Origin: Bacteroidales bacterium
GTDB taxonomy: Bacteria; Bacteroidota; Bacteroidia; Bacteroidales; UBA932
Direction of reading: 5' to 3'
Assembly (NCBI GenBank): GCA_017472115.1
Contig: JAFUQW010000079.1
Location: 1-52,233 of the forward strand
DNA: 52,233 nucleotides
The first letter of the stretch is position 1. Every line of letters starts with the position of its first letter. The position numbers and the translations under genes are program-made. The notes under the pieces are model-generated. The model ran no database searches. It was not told the DNA's origin and saw only the letters and a list, made by a program, of their open reading frames with translations. Below, in pieces: positions 25,899 to 35,841 of the stretch.

Positions 25899-26796
25899 AT
25901 TGTTTTCTGATATGTTTTGCGGCATTGGTGTTGATGCCGTGTCCTGCCTTGAATGCTGTTACCCTGGCCTTGAGGAAGCCTCCGCACAATCTGAGGTCGC
26001 CTATCAGGTCAAGAAGCTTGTGGCGTGCGCATTCGTTAGGGAAGCGGAGAGTGAGGTTGCTCAGATAGCCGTCCTCGCGGACCTTGAGTGCCGGTACATT
26101 GAAGAGCGCAGACATGTTGCTTACCTGCTCGTCCGTAACCGGATGCTCTACAATCACAATGGCATTGTCAACGTCGCCTCCCTTGACGAGTCCGTTGTTG
26201 AAGAGGAACTCTATCTCGTGGAAGAACACGAAAGTCCTGCATGTGCCTATCTGTTCCGGATAATTGACAGATGCATCCCAATGTGCATTCTGCACTCCAA
26301 GAATCCTCGAGTTGAAATCCACCTTGATGTCATAGGAGAATTCCTCTGCCGGCTCTATCCTTACGACAGATCCTTTTTCGTTCGTCATTTCCACGGTCTC
26401 TGAGAGCTCGATATATCTGCGCGGTGCATCCTGCTGTTCGAATCCGTCGCCCCATATGGCATCTATATACGGTTTTGCGCTGCCGTCAAGAATGGGCACC
26501 TCCACGTTGTCGATGTCTATCAATGCATTGTCAACACCCATTCCTGTGAGCGCTGAAAGAATATGTTCTATCGTTGATACAGAAGCTTCTCCTTGAGAAA
26601 TGGTGGTGCTTCTTGCTGTACAGCTGACATTTTCAGCTAAAGCATCGACATAGGCGTATTCACCTATGTCGGTCCTTCTGAATCTTATTCCTGTATCGGC
26701 CGGAGCCGGATTTATCGTCATTCTGGCTACTCTTCCCGTGTGAAGTCCTTTCCCTTCGAATGAATAGCTTTTTCTAACTGTCTGTTGCAACTGCAT
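25882..26796 (-). CDS. lpxC: UDP-3-O-acyl-N-acetylglucosamine deacetylase LpxC, single-domain form
   Basis: Zinc hydrolase of the committed lipid A step. The 304-residue protein covers the entire LpxC fold: H78 in TIEHILSALTGMGVDN, the second zinc pair in ARHKLLDLIGDL near 265-276, and the catalytic GHGINTN block near 288-294. In many Bacteroidota LpxC is fused to FabZ (about 460 residues). Here the frame ends just after the LpxC domain in a stop codon lying in an interspersed repeat, and no FabZ sequence remains before lpxA. A promoter-like site (TTG and TATCTTTG) is at 26865-26897. Confidence 0.93.
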   Translation of the reverse strand: MQLQQTVRKSYSFEGKGLHTGRVARMTINPAPADTGIRFRRTDIGEYAYVDALAENVSCTARSTTISQGEASVSTIEHILSALTGMGVDNALIDIDNVEVPILDGSAKPYIDAIWGDGFEQQDAPRRYIELSETVEMTNEKGSVVRIEPAEEFSYDIKVDFNSRILGVQNAHWDASVNYPEQIGTCRTFVFFHEIEFLFNNGLVKGGDVDNAIVIVEHPVTDEQVSNMSALFNVPALKVREDGYLSNLTLRFPNECARHKLLDLIGDLRLCGGFLKARVTAFKAGHGINTNAAKHIRKQLSSRA

Positions 26797-26864
26797 CTCT
26801 CTAATTTACCTTCCAAATTACTTTCCGGGTGTCTCCTTTCAGAGGACCCCATTATAATAGCGCG

Positions 26865-26897
26865 CAAAGATAGTCAAAAAAATCCATTTAACCACAA
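26865..26897 (-). promoter_or_regulatory. Putative promoter upstream of lpxC
   Basis: On the minus strand TTG (26895-26897), a 22-base spacer and TATCTTTG (26865-26872) lie in the 125-base gap between lpxD and lpxC. It would allow lpxC-lpxA-wbqC to be transcribed apart from lpxD. Confidence 0.45.
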
Positions 26898-26921
26898 TAA
26901 ATCTTGCTGTCTTTCTGTAAG

Positions 26922-27908
26922 TTACTTACCTGCACGCTTGAACAACGCATAGCATCTCATGAAATCCTTGAGAGGGAATGCCGGAGAACCCATGAGCACC
27001 TGGCCGCTTTCCCTGACTTTGCCGAGTACGCCGGCCTGAGCTCCGATTGTCGTGTTGTCGGCGATCGTAAGGTGGCCTGCAACTCCTACCTGGCCTGCCA
27101 GGATGCAGTGTTCACCCAGTTTTGTCGATCCGGCGATTCCGGTCTGCGCGGCCATGACGGTGTTCGCACCCACTTCCACATTGTGAGCGATGACGCACTG
27201 GTCGTCGATCTTGGATCCTTTTCTGATTATTGTGGATCCCATCTGGGACTTGTCTATGCAGGCGCAGGCTCCGATTTCCACGTCATCCTCGATGATTACG
27301 TTTCCTGTGTGCTCGATCTTCTTCCATGTGCCGTCCTCAAGAGGCGCGAATCCGAATCCGTCAGCACCGATGACAGCATTGGAGTGGATGATGACATTGT
27401 CGCCGATGACCATGCCCGGATATATCTTCACACCGGGATAGATGATGCAGTGTGAACCGATCGTCACGTCGTCACCGACATATACCTGTTCGTGAATCTT
27501 TGTGTAGTCGCCGATCTTCGCTTTGCGGCCGATGTATGCAAAGTCGCCGACATAGACCTTTCTGCCTAACTTCGAACTCCAGCGTATGCTGCTCCTGTAT
27601 CCTCTGTGCCTCTTGTATGACCTTTTTTTTGCGGTGACATAGTCGAGAAGCGAGGCTACGGCCGCGTATGAGTCGTCAACCCTGAGAAGAGTCGCGGAAA
27701 CTGGCTCCTTAGGTTCGAAGTCCTTGTTCACTATGATTATGTCCGCCTTGCAGTTATAGACATACTGCTCGTATTTCGGATTGGCGAAAAAGCATATGGC
27801 TCCGGGCTTGCCGCTTTCTATGCGGGCGAATGTGGTGACTTTGGCCTCCGGATTGCCATCGACTGTTCCGCCGAGGATTTCTGCGAGCTCTTTAGCTTTG
27901 AATTCCAT
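26922..27908 (-). CDS. lpxD: UDP-3-O-(3-hydroxyacyl)glucosamine N-acyltransferase LpxD
   Basis: Adds the N-linked acyl chain in lipid A synthesis. The 328-residue protein has the LpxD N-terminal uridine-binding domain (about 1-100, with KELAEILGG and [10 protein letters not shown]) followed by hexapeptide repeats (about 110-300) with GADGFGFA near 180-187 and the active-site block [11 protein letters not shown] near 230-240. Length is typical. It heads the lpx group on the minus strand and is divergent from the rimP-nusA-infB operon. Confidence 0.95.
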   Translation of the reverse strand: MEFKAKELAEILGGTVDGNPEAKVTTFARIESGKPGAICFFANPKYEQYVYNCKADIIIVNKDFEPKEPVSATLLRVDDSYAAVASLLDYVTAKKRSYKRHRGYRSSIRWSSKLGRKVYVGDFAYIGRKAKIGDYTKIHEQVYVGDDVTIGSHCIIYPGVKIYPGMVIGDNVIIHSNAVIGADGFGFAPLEDGTWKKIEHTGNVIIEDDVEIGACACIDKSQMGSTIIRKGSKIDDQCVIAHNVEVGANTVMAAQTGIAGSTKLGEHCILAGQVGVAGHLTIADNTTIGAQAGVLGKVRESGQVLMGSPAFPLKDFMRCYALFKRAGK

Positions 27909-27935
27909 GATTTTCAGGTTATTCGGTTCTAATAT

Positions 27936-27966
27936 TTTGTTTATTCTGATTTTATTCGTACATTTG
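27936..27966 (+). promoter_or_regulatory. Putative promoter of rimP-nusA-infB
   Basis: TTTG (27936-27939), a 19-base spacer and TACATTTG (27959-27966) match the Bacteroidota promoter. Transcription would begin near 27971, giving a leader of about 57 bases that contains a strong hairpin. Confidence 0.65.
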
Positions 27967-27983
27967 CGTCGTGAGAATGATTC

Positions 27984-28001
27984 AGGGGGCGGCAGCCCCC
28001 T
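27984..28001 (+). promoter_or_regulatory. Leader hairpin followed by a T-rich stretch (possible attenuator)
   Basis: Arms 27984-27990 and 27995-28001 pair perfectly (six G-C pairs plus one A-U) around a GGCA tetraloop, followed by TTATTTTATG. It has the form of a weak intrinsic terminator inside the leader, 27 bases before the rimP start. Confidence 0.5.
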
Positions 28002-28027
28002 TATTTTATGCCCTTACAACAAATAAG

Positions 28028-28495
28028 ATGAACGTATCAGAAATAATAGATGCAATAGGCGGCGAAATAGTTGCACGCGGATGCTTCCTTGTTGATGTTT
28101 CAGTCAGCAAAGATAATGATATTGTCTTGACAATCGAGTCGGAAAACGGAAAAATCGAACTTGATGACTGTGTTTCCCTCAGCCGTTACTTCGAGACTAA
28201 GTTTGACAGAGAGACCGAGGATTACTCGCTTACAGTGAGTTCAGCCGGTCTCGATCAGCCGTTCAAGGTTCTCAAGCAGTATCTCAAGGCTGTCGGTTCG
28301 AAGGTTGAGGTCCAGCTCAAGGGAGGAAAGAAGATGGTTGCGCTTCTCGAGGACGCAGATGAGGATGGCATAACATTGAAATATACAGCAAAGGAAGCTG
28401 TGGAAGGAAAGAAGAAGAAGGAACTTGTGGAGCATGTTGACCGTTTCACCATGGATCAGGTCAATGCCGTCAGACCATTCATTGAATTTAATTAA
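28028..28495 (+). CDS. rimP: Ribosome maturation factor RimP
   Basis: Needed for 30S subunit assembly. The 155-residue protein has the RimP N-terminal alpha/beta domain with DDCVSLSRYFE near 55-65 and YSLTVSSAGLDQPF near 75-88 (the family S-S-P/A-G motif) and a C-terminal small barrel. ATG 28028 is chosen because an upstream GTG would lie at the predicted transcription start and read through the leader hairpin. It is first in the classic rimP-nusA-infB order, with a 16-base gap to nusA. Confidence 0.92.
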   Translation: MNVSEIIDAIGGEIVARGCFLVDVSVSKDNDIVLTIESENGKIELDDCVSLSRYFETKFDRETEDYSLTVSSAGLDQPFKVLKQYLKAVGSKVEVQLKGGKKMVALLEDADEDGITLKYTAKEAVEGKKKKELVEHVDRFTMDQVNAVRPFIEFN

Positions 28496-28511
28496 AACAA
28501 TATAATCAGAA

Positions 28512-29762
28512 ATGGAAAAGATTGAACTGAAAGACGCTTTTGCAGAGTTCAAGAACCAGAAGAACATCGACAGACCTACGATGATGGGTGTGCTTGAGGA
28601 TGTGTTCAGAACTCAGATCACCAAGACTTACGGATCGGCAGATAACTTTGACATCATCATCAACATCGATAAGGGAGACTGCGAGATCTATTGGAACAGG
28701 GAGGTAGTCGAGGAGGTCGAGGACCCTAATACGCAGATCGCTCTCGAGGAGCTTGAGGATGATGACTATGAGGTGGGTGAGACTTTCGCAAAGAAGATCG
28801 AGCTCAAGGACTTCGGACGCAGAGGAATTCTCAATATCCGTCAGAATCTCCAGGGTCGCATCATGGACATCGAGAAGGCCAACCTTTATAATAAATATGT
28901 AGGCAAGATCGGCGAGATCTTCACCGGTGAGGTTTATCAGACATGGGCAAAGGAAGTGCTTATCCTCGATGAGGACGGCAACGAACTCAGACTTCCTAAG
29001 TCGGAGCAGATCCCTGGCGAGCATTTCAAGAAGAACGACACCGTAAGGGCCATCATCAAGAGTGTGGAGATGAAGAACAACACCACTCCTTATATCGTAC
29101 TTTCACGTGTCACTCCGGACTTCCTCGAGAAACTCTTCGAGCAGGAGGTTCCCGAAATCTATGACGGCCTTATCACTATCAAGAAGGTCGTGCGTGTACC
29201 GGGCGAGCGTGCGAAGGTAGCGGTGGAGTCTTACGACGAGAGGATCGACCCTATCGGAGCATGTATCGGTGTGAAGGGATCGCGTATCATCGGTATCGTA
29301 CGTGAGCTCCGTAACGAGAACATCGACGTGCTTCAGTGGACAAGCAATACTCAGCTTCTTATACAGAGAGCGCTCAACCCTGCCAAGATATCTTCAATCG
29401 TTCTCGGTGGAGAGGATGAGAAGATCAAGGTGTATATGCTTCCTGACGAAGTGAAGAAGGGTATCGGTAAGGGTGGATGCAACATCCGTCTTGCCGGTAT
29501 GCTTGTAGGTAAGGAGATCGAAGTATGGAGGGAACTCCCTAAGGATGATGCGGACGAAGAAGAGGATGTGCTCCTCAGCGAGTTCGACGATGTGATCGAC
29601 AACTGGATCATCGAGAAGCTTCAGGCTATCGGATGCGACACTGCCAAGAGTGTGCTCGCCCTTACAGCCGAGGATATCGCCAAGAGAGCGGATCTCGAGG
29701 ATGAGACCGTGGAGGAAATCATGGACATCCTCCGTGCGGAATTTGAAGATGACGAAGAATAA
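28512..29762 (+). CDS. nusA: Transcription termination/antitermination protein NusA
   Basis: Binds RNA polymerase and modulates pausing, hairpin-dependent termination and antitermination. The 416-residue form is usual for Bacteroidota: N-terminal polymerase-binding domain (about 1-125), S1 domain (about 130-200 with IGEIFTGEVYQ), two KH domains (about 205-345, with ACIGVKGSRI and GKGGCNIRLA) and a short acidic C-terminus with one helix-hairpin segment (about 370-410). It is 22 bases upstream of infB. Its own leader carries a terminator-like hairpin, which could allow self-regulation. Confidence 0.96.
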   Translation: MEKIELKDAFAEFKNQKNIDRPTMMGVLEDVFRTQITKTYGSADNFDIIINIDKGDCEIYWNREVVEEVEDPNTQIALEELEDDDYEVGETFAKKIELKDFGRRGILNIRQNLQGRIMDIEKANLYNKYVGKIGEIFTGEVYQTWAKEVLILDEDGNELRLPKSEQIPGEHFKKNDTVRAIIKSVEMKNNTTPYIVLSRVTPDFLEKLFEQEVPEIYDGLITIKKVVRVPGERAKVAVESYDERIDPIGACIGVKGSRIIGIVRELRNENIDVLQWTSNTQLLIQRALNPAKISSIVLGGEDEKIKVYMLPDEVKKGIGKGGCNIRLAGMLVGKEIEVWRELPKDDADEEEDVLLSEFDDVIDNWIIEKLQAIGCDTAKSVLALTAEDIAKRADLEDETVEEIMDILRAEFEDDEE

Positions 29763-29784
29763 GAATGTAATTCAGGGGTAAAAT

Positions 29785-32631
29785 ATGGCAGAAATCAGAT
29801 TAAGTAAACTTACAAAGCAATTCAGTATCGGACTTGCACGTCTCGTTGATTTTCTCAATGAGAAGGGCGCCAACGTGGAGATGAATCCGAATGCAAAGAT
29901 TTCAGATGAATATCTTCCGTTGATCGAGGCTAAGTTCGGTGAAGACCTCAAACTTAAGAAAGACTCTGAAAAGGTGACCATCAAGCTTAAGGAAATCATC
30001 GAGATGGGATCCAAGAAGAAGTCTGCGTCTGAGGAAGAAGATATTCCGGAAAGGGAAGTTGTCATAAAGAGCAATGTGTTCAATACGGCTGTGCCTGAGG
30101 TTGCTCCGGTCAAGGAGGAACCTGTGGCGGTTGTTGAAGATAAGCCGGCAGAACCTGTCGTGGAGGCAAAGCCTGAACCTGTATCGGAACCGGAGCCTGC
30201 TCCTGTGCAGGAAGCTGCAAAGACCGTTGCCGGACCTAAGGTTATTGACAAGATCGACCTTTCTCAGTTTGAGAAGAAGCCGGCAGCACCGGCAAAAGAA
30301 GAGGTGAAGAAGGCAGAAGAACCTGCACCGGCAGTGGAGCAGAAGCCTGAGCCTGCACCGGCTCCCGTCCAGACCCCAGCGGAAGAGCCAGAGCAGCCTG
30401 TGGCCAAGCCTGAACCTCGCGAAGTGAAGATCGAGGTGGAGAGACTTGCGGGCCCTAAGGTGGTTGACAAGATCGACCTGTCTCAGTTCGACAAGAAGAA
30501 AAAGAAGAAGAAGAGAGAGAGAATAGGCAAGGATGGCGGCAGCCAGAAGGTGGATGTTACCAAGGTTGAAGCTTCCAACAATGCCGGCAAGAAGGATAAG
30601 AACAAGGGCGGAAACAACTCCCAGCAGCAACAGCAGGCTCAGGGCAAGGGCAAGAAGAACCGTCGTGACCGTGGCGGTGACAAGTTCAAGCCTGCAATGA
30701 CCGAGGCCGAACAGGAGGAGATGCAGAAGGAGATCCAGAAGCAGATCAAGGAGACATACGCCCGCATGAACGAGAGCAAGAAGGGCAACTTCGGAGCTAA
30801 GCACAGAAAGGAGAAGAGAGAACTTGCATCCCAGAGGATGCAGGAGGAGATGGAGATGCAGGAACTCGAACAGAAGGTGCTCAAGGTGACCGAGTTCGTG
30901 ACTGTGAACGACCTTGCGACCCTCATGAACAACACGCCTGTGACCAAGGTCATCGGTGCCTGCATGAGCCTCGGTATGATGGTGTCCATCAACCAGCGTC
31001 TCGATGCGGAGACCCTCGTTCTCGTAGCCGAGGAATTCGGATATGAAGTCGAGTTCGTGACTGCAAACCTTACAGAGGCGATCGAGCAGGGTGAGGTCGA
31101 AGATGCCGAGGAGGATCTCATGTCAAGACCTCCTGTGATCACTGTCATGGGACATGTTGACCATGGTAAGACATCGCTTCTCGACCACATCCGTAATGCG
31201 AATGTGATTGCAGGTGAGGCCGGTGGTATCACACAGCACATCGGTGCCTACAATGTGAAGCTTCCTGACGGACAGAGGATCACATTCCTCGATACTCCAG
31301 GTCATGAGGCCTTTACTGCGATGCGTGCCCGCGGTGCCAAGATGACTGACGTTGCCATCATCATAATTGCGGCTGACGACTGCATCATGCCTCAGACTGT
31401 GGAGGCGATCAACCATGCACAGGCTGCAGGTGTGCCTATGATTTTTGCAATCAACAAGATAGACAAGCCGGGAGCTAATCCGGACAAGATCCGTGAGCAG
31501 CTTTCGAACATGAATATCCTCGTCGAGGACTGGGGCGGAAAGTACCAGTGCCAGGAGATTTCGGCGAAGAAGGGCATCAATGTGGATCTTCTTCTCGAGA
31601 AGGTGCTTCTTGAAGCCGAGATGCTCGACCTCAAGGCAAATCCGAACCGTCGTGCTACAGGTGCCGTGATCGAGTCTTCTCTCGACAAGGGTCGCGGTTA
31701 TCTCGCAACGATCCTTGTCCAGAACGGAACCATGAAGGTGGGTGATGTGATGCTTTCAGGATGCTTTACCGGAAGGGTGAAGGCGATGTTCAACGAGCGT
31801 GGACAGAAGGTGGAGGAGGCCGGTCCTTCAACTCCGGTTTCAGTCCTCGGTCTCAACGGAGCCCCTACTGCAGGTGAGACATTCAATGTGATGGCTGACG
31901 AGAAGGAGGCGAAGGATATCGCCAACAAGCGTGAGCAGCTGATCCGTATCCAGGGCATCAAGACCCAGAAGCATATGACTCTCGAAGAGATCGGACGTCG
32001 TATCGCGATCGGAAACTTCAAGGAACTCAATGTCATTGTCAAGGGAGACGTGGACGGTTCTGTCGAGGCTCTCTCGGACTCTATCATCAAGCTCTCTACG
32101 GAGGAGGTCCGCGTAAATGTGATCCACAAGGCTGTCGGAGCTATTTCCGAGTCCGACATTCTTCTTGCTGCCGCTTCGGATGCGATCATCATCGGTTTCC
32201 AGGTACGTCCTATGACTTCTGCACGCAAGCTCGCCGAGAAGGAAGAGATCGAAATCCGTCTCTACTCTGTCATCTACGACTGTATCAACGAACTCAAGAG
32301 CGGTATCGAGGGTATGCTGGAGCCTGAGCATAAGGAGGTTGTCACTGCGACTGCCGAGGTTCAGGAGACATTCAAGATATCTAAGGTCGGTACCATCGCC
32401 GGATGTATTGTCCGTGAAGGCAAGCTCCAGAGGTCTGCGAAGGTGCGCGTGATCCGTGACGGCATAGTGGTCTATACCGGTGAACTCGGATCTCTCAAGA
32501 GATTCAAGGACGATGTCAAGGAAGTTGCTATGGGTCAGGACTGCGGTCTCAACATCCAGGGCTACAATGACATCAAGATCGGTGACGTAGTCGAGGCATA
32601 CACCATCGAGGAAATCAAGCGCAAGCTGTAA
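29785..32631 (+). CDS. infB: Translation initiation factor IF-2
   Basis: GTPase that brings initiator tRNA to the 30S subunit. The 948-residue protein has an N-terminal IF2-N helix (about 1-55), a long Pro/Glu/Ala/Lys-rich linker (about 90-340) and the G domain starting with GHVDHGKTS near 456-464, DTPGHE near 507-512 and NKIDKPG near 557-563, then domains II-IV. The linker holds a duplicated motif: [17 protein letters not shown] near 149-165 and [17 protein letters not shown] near 222-238. A bidirectional terminator lies 18 bases past the stop. Confidence 0.97.
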   Translation: MAEIRLSKLTKQFSIGLARLVDFLNEKGANVEMNPNAKISDEYLPLIEAKFGEDLKLKKDSEKVTIKLKEIIEMGSKKKSASEEEDIPEREVVIKSNVFNTAVPEVAPVKEEPVAVVEDKPAEPVVEAKPEPVSEPEPAPVQEAAKTVAGPKVIDKIDLSQFEKKPAAPAKEEVKKAEEPAPAVEQKPEPAPAPVQTPAEEPEQPVAKPEPREVKIEVERLAGPKVVDKIDLSQFDKKKKKKKRERIGKDGGSQKVDVTKVEASNNAGKKDKNKGGNNSQQQQQAQGKGKKNRRDRGGDKFKPAMTEAEQEEMQKEIQKQIKETYARMNESKKGNFGAKHRKEKRELASQRMQEEMEMQELEQKVLKVTEFVTVNDLATLMNNTPVTKVIGACMSLGMMVSINQRLDAETLVLVAEEFGYEVEFVTANLTEAIEQGEVEDAEEDLMSRPPVITVMGHVDHGKTSLLDHIRNANVIAGEAGGITQHIGAYNVKLPDGQRITFLDTPGHEAFTAMRARGAKMTDVAIIIIAADDCIMPQTVEAINHAQAAGVPMIFAINKIDKPGANPDKIREQLSNMNILVEDWGGKYQCQEISAKKGINVDLLLEKVLLEAEMLDLKANPNRRATGAVIESSLDKGRGYLATILVQNGTMKVGDVMLSGCFTGRVKAMFNERGQKVEEAGPSTPVSVLGLNGAPTAGETFNVMADEKEAKDIANKREQLIRIQGIKTQKHMTLEEIGRRIAIGNFKELNVIVKGDVDGSVEALSDSIIKLSTEEVRVNVIHKAVGAISESDILLAAASDAIIIGFQVRPMTSARKLAEKEEIEIRLYSVIYDCINELKSGIEGMLEPEHKEVVTATAEVQETFKISKVGTIAGCIVREGKLQRSAKVRVIRDGIVVYTGELGSLKRFKDDVKEVAMGQDCGLNIQGYNDIKIGDVVEAYTIEEIKRKL

Positions 32632-32648
32632 TGGACCGTGGTGAAATG

Positions 32649-32686
32649 AAAAGAGAAGTTGACCTTTTGGGGCCAACTTCTCTTTT
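32649..32686. terminator. Bidirectional terminator between infB and the FadL-like gene
   Basis: Arms 32649-32661 and 32674-32686 pair over 13 bases around a 12-base loop. A T-run follows on the plus strand (TCTTTTTATT) and an A-run precedes it, so it can stop both infB and the convergent outer-membrane gene. Confidence 0.85.
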
Positions 32687-32698
32687 TATTATGTAGTC

Positions 32699-34330
32699 TT
32701 AGAATCGGAATCCGAAGGTGAGGAGGGCTTTCCAGAGGGTGCGCTGATTCCTCAGTTCAGGAACCGGTTCGAGCACGTAACCTTCCGAGTCGAAGATGTA
32801 GTCCTCGTATGGCATGATGTATTCGTCCTGAAGAAGAGTGGTCCTGACGGCTAAATCGGCGAAGAACGAACCTTTCGAGCTGTATCCCAGACCGAAGGAA
32901 ATGTTCTGAGTCCTGCTCGGAGTGAGGGCGTTGCCCCAGCTGTCGATCTTCTCTGCTCCGGTAGTGAGTCCGTAACCTGCCCTGATGGCAAGGCTGCTGA
33001 CAGGTTTCACCTCGAGGCCTGCCCTCAGCATATGTGATATGCCGAATCGTTCTCTGATGTCCATGTTGACGTCCTCGAAATACTCCCTGTCATAGTCATC
33101 GGTGCTGAACTTCATGTTTCCATAGTCGGCAAACTCATAATCGACGCTCACGACAGCCAGGTCGCGGAGAGTGTAGGCTGCACCGAAATTTGCTCTGAAC
33201 GGCGAGCGCATCGAGTAGCTGTATCTTCCTGTAGGACTGTATGCCGAGCCGCTGAAGCTGTTGTCTGAGAAAGTCGTCTGGCCTTCTTCGTACCAGGTCT
33301 CTTCTATCATGTTGAGTACGGGAGTCTGGACAGCTGCTCCGATACGCAGACCGAAGCCCGGGGTCAGGATGAATCCGAACTTTCCGAAGAAGCCGGATCC
33401 GCTGGCGCTGTAGCTGTTCTTGTATTTCATGTTGTCGAAATATATGGTCTGGCCGTCATCGAGTCCTATCTCGAAATCGGACGGGTCGATCGCAGCCTCC
33501 TTGAAATACCATGTGTCGTCGTAGCTGAGTGTGCTGACTCCGAGATTGGCTCCGAGATAAAGAAAATCTGAAATGTTCGCACCGAAGTTGAAAAGATATT
33601 CGTATTTGCTGCCGTTCACATTCCTTCCGTATGTCTGTTCGATCGGGCCAGCCAAAGCGATGTCATATCCTTCACTGTTCTCGTATATGCCCTCGGAAGC
33701 TCCGACATATTCATCCTCGAAACCGCCGAATGGCGAAATCATTCCGCTCTGATAGCCGACCACCGATCTCCAGTCATAATAGTCGTAGGCATCTTCCTTG
33801 GCGAGACCGTCGGCAGGAAGTCCGCTTGATGCAGCCGCTACCGCACCCATGAAAGAGGTCGTGGTGTTGGTGCCGTTGGCATAAAGATTCTCATTCCAGC
33901 TGTTCGTCCTGTTGACGACGAAGCCGAAAGACATGTTCTTCAGTCCGGAAGAACGTTTGGTGTCCCAGTTCAGAGTGAGACCGATGTTCGGCATGGAGAA
34001 CCGTGACATGCTGCTCTTCATCTGCCGGTCGAAGTATGGGAGGCTGCCGTCATCGTATGGAGACTGTCCTGATACCGTGTTTGTCGAAAAGGTCAATCCG
34101 GGGGTCAGGGTGATCTGGGAGTACTTTGCTACCGCACTTCCCGCCGGATTGATGGTGACAGCTCCAAGATCTCCTCCCAGAGCGGTGAAGGCGTTGCCCA
34201 TCGCCACCGATCTCGCTGTCCCCTCATAATTGTTTTCACTGTACCTCAATGCATCATAGGCTGTCTGGGCGTGTGCCGCTGCCATGGACATCGCTGCAAG
34301 TAAAATTGTGATTGCTGTCTTTTTCATCAT
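32699..34330 (-). CDS. OmpP1/FadL-family outer-membrane protein
   Basis: A 543-residue beta-barrel protein with a signal peptide (1 to about 22, ending AHAQ) and the FadL-like N-terminus: ARSVAMGNAFTALGGDLGAVTINPAGSA near 39-66, where N61-P62-A63 matches the NPA motif of this family. The chain then alternates aromatic and polar strands and ends in FGFRF, a normal terminal barrel strand. The family transports hydrophobic compounds such as fatty acids; the cargo here is unknown. Start could be the first or second Met. It lies 18 bases downstream of the lipoprotein gene and is probably cotranscribed. Confidence 0.87.
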   Translation of the reverse strand: MMKKTAITILLAAMSMAAAHAQTAYDALRYSENNYEGTARSVAMGNAFTALGGDLGAVTINPAGSAVAKYSQITLTPGLTFSTNTVSGQSPYDDGSLPYFDRQMKSSMSRFSMPNIGLTLNWDTKRSSGLKNMSFGFVVNRTNSWNENLYANGTNTTTSFMGAVAAASSGLPADGLAKEDAYDYYDWRSVVGYQSGMISPFGGFEDEYVGASEGIYENSEGYDIALAGPIEQTYGRNVNGSKYEYLFNFGANISDFLYLGANLGVSTLSYDDTWYFKEAAIDPSDFEIGLDDGQTIYFDNMKYKNSYSASGSGFFGKFGFILTPGFGLRIGAAVQTPVLNMIEETWYEEGQTTFSDNSFSGSAYSPTGRYSYSMRSPFRANFGAAYTLRDLAVVSVDYEFADYGNMKFSTDDYDREYFEDVNMDIRERFGISHMLRAGLEVKPVSSLAIRAGYGLTTGAEKIDSWGNALTPSRTQNISFGLGYSSKGSFFADLAVRTTLLQDEYIMPYEDYIFDSEGYVLEPVPELRNQRTLWKALLTFGFRF

Positions 34331-34348
34331 ATCTGTATTAATGGATTG

Positions 34349-35695
34349 TTATCTTCTCATTCCGCCTCCGCTCCTGCTCACGCTTCCTCCGCCGCCTGAC
34401 GATCTGGTTGCAGAACCTCCGTACGATGATGACGAGCTTCTGCTGAAACTTGATGAGCCAGATGATCTGTTGTAGTCAGATGAGCTTCTGCTCACTGCCT
34501 GTGAGTTGCTCCTGTATGTGTTCTCATTCTGTGATGACCTGTAGCTCTGTCCGGATGATGTGCCTCTGCTGCTTGATGACGAGCCGGCGAATCCTCTGTT
34601 GTAGGTGCCCTGGCCGCTTGAGGTTGTGCCCTGAGGTGCGGTTACCGGCCTTCTGTGGTTAGAAGGTCTTGTCGCAACGGCAGTCCTGCCAGAGCCTGAA
34701 CTTGCTGCTGAAGATCTCACGGATGTGCCTGTGCGTCCGCCCGGAGCGGTTCTTGTCACTGTAGCGGCTCTTCCGGATGACGGTCTTGAGGTTACTGAAA
34801 CCGGATTCTTGGATGCAGCCGTCTGGCGGTCTCGGACAGCCGATGAGGTCCTGGTTATCCCGCTCTTTCCTGCAGCCGGCCTTGAACTTACCGTGGTTCC
34901 GGAAGCTGTGGACTGTCTGTTTATCGGTCTGCTGCTTACGGAACTGCCTCCTCTGAGTGACGAACTTCCGGCGAACACTCTGTCGGATCCTGTGCTGTGA
35001 CGAGTGCCGGTATATACTCTCGGTCTGTAGTCATCGTCAGGCTTATGGCCAGGCCCGTGCCCCGGATGATGGTGGTGATGGTGTCCCCAATACGGATCGT
35101 ACCATCCGCCGTACCATCCTGCATAATGCGGATGCATGTGATACCATGGATCATACCATCCCCAATATCCCGCATATCCGAAGCCGTAGTACCAAGGATC
35201 ATGGAATCCGCCGTAATACCAAGGGTCATAGTACCATGAACTGTATCTCCAGTAAGGATATGACCATGCTCCTGAATAGTACCAAGGGTAATAGTGGCGG
35301 CTCCAGTACCATGAGGAACCGACGCTGTAAGGGGTGTAGAAGTCCCATGGATCCATGATGCCGTTTCTCCAGTCATACGGATTTTCATAGATTGAAACCA
35401 CCGTACTTCCGATTTCTCTGTCGAATTTTATGGTGGCAGCCATGTTGTCCGGAATCATCACGGTGTCTTTCCTGTCACCGAAGAGATATATCTGTGACGC
35501 CTTGGTCTTTTCTACAAGAGCTTGAGTCTCAGCTTTTTCCTCTACCTTTTCGGCACGGGACCTGATGGAAGGGGCACTGCTGTAGATTCCGTCTGCAAAC
35601 CTCTGTCCGCTGCCGGAAGAGGCCATTTGGGCGGCTGTACCGCACGACGACAGCATCACGGCTGCCGCAATAAGTAGTACAGAACTCTTTTTCAT
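34349..35695 (-). CDS. Aromatic- and His-rich low-complexity lipoprotein
   Basis: A 448-residue protein with a lipoprotein signal peptide; the lipobox LSSC places the lipidated cysteine at 18. Residues about 120-215 are dominated by Trp, Tyr, Pro, Gly and His, with recurring DPWY or DPYW units and a run of six His near 204-209. Residues about 225-448 are rich in Ser, Arg, Thr and Gly with no recognisable domain. A purine-rich AAAGGAG lies about ten bases before the ATG at 35695, an SD-like site rare here. The longer frame (from 35740) would lack a signal peptide. No function is known; a surface or adhesive role is only a guess. It precedes the FadL-like gene. Confidence 0.75.
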   Translation of the reverse strand: MKKSSVLLIAAAVMLSSCGTAAQMASSGSGQRFADGIYSSAPSIRSRAEKVEEKAETQALVEKTKASQIYLFGDRKDTVMIPDNMAATIKFDREIGSTVVSIYENPYDWRNGIMDPWDFYTPYSVGSSWYWSRHYYPWYYSGAWSYPYWRYSSWYYDPWYYGGFHDPWYYGFGYAGYWGWYDPWYHMHPHYAGWYGGWYDPYWGHHHHHHPGHGPGHKPDDDYRPRVYTGTRHSTGSDRVFAGSSSLRGGSSVSSRPINRQSTASGTTVSSRPAAGKSGITRTSSAVRDRQTAASKNPVSVTSRPSSGRAATVTRTAPGGRTGTSVRSSAASSGSGRTAVATRPSNHRRPVTAPQGTTSSGQGTYNRGFAGSSSSSRGTSSGQSYRSSQNENTYRSNSQAVSRSSSDYNRSSGSSSFSRSSSSSYGGSATRSSGGGGSVSRSGGGMRR

Positions 35696-35841
35696 AATGT
35701 TTTCTCCTTTATATTTTATAATTATTTCGTATCTTCGCAACTTGTTATGCTTTGCAAGAATTATACCGCCTGAAAGCGGTGTTTCTCATAAGCGCATTCA
35801 TCTGCAATATTACATAGAAAAACTATAAAAACAAAATAACA

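Noticed and set aside
34204..35695. Collagen-like or silk-like gene acquired by transfer
   Set aside because: Low complexity alone explains the composition; the signal peptide, base usage and operon context look native.
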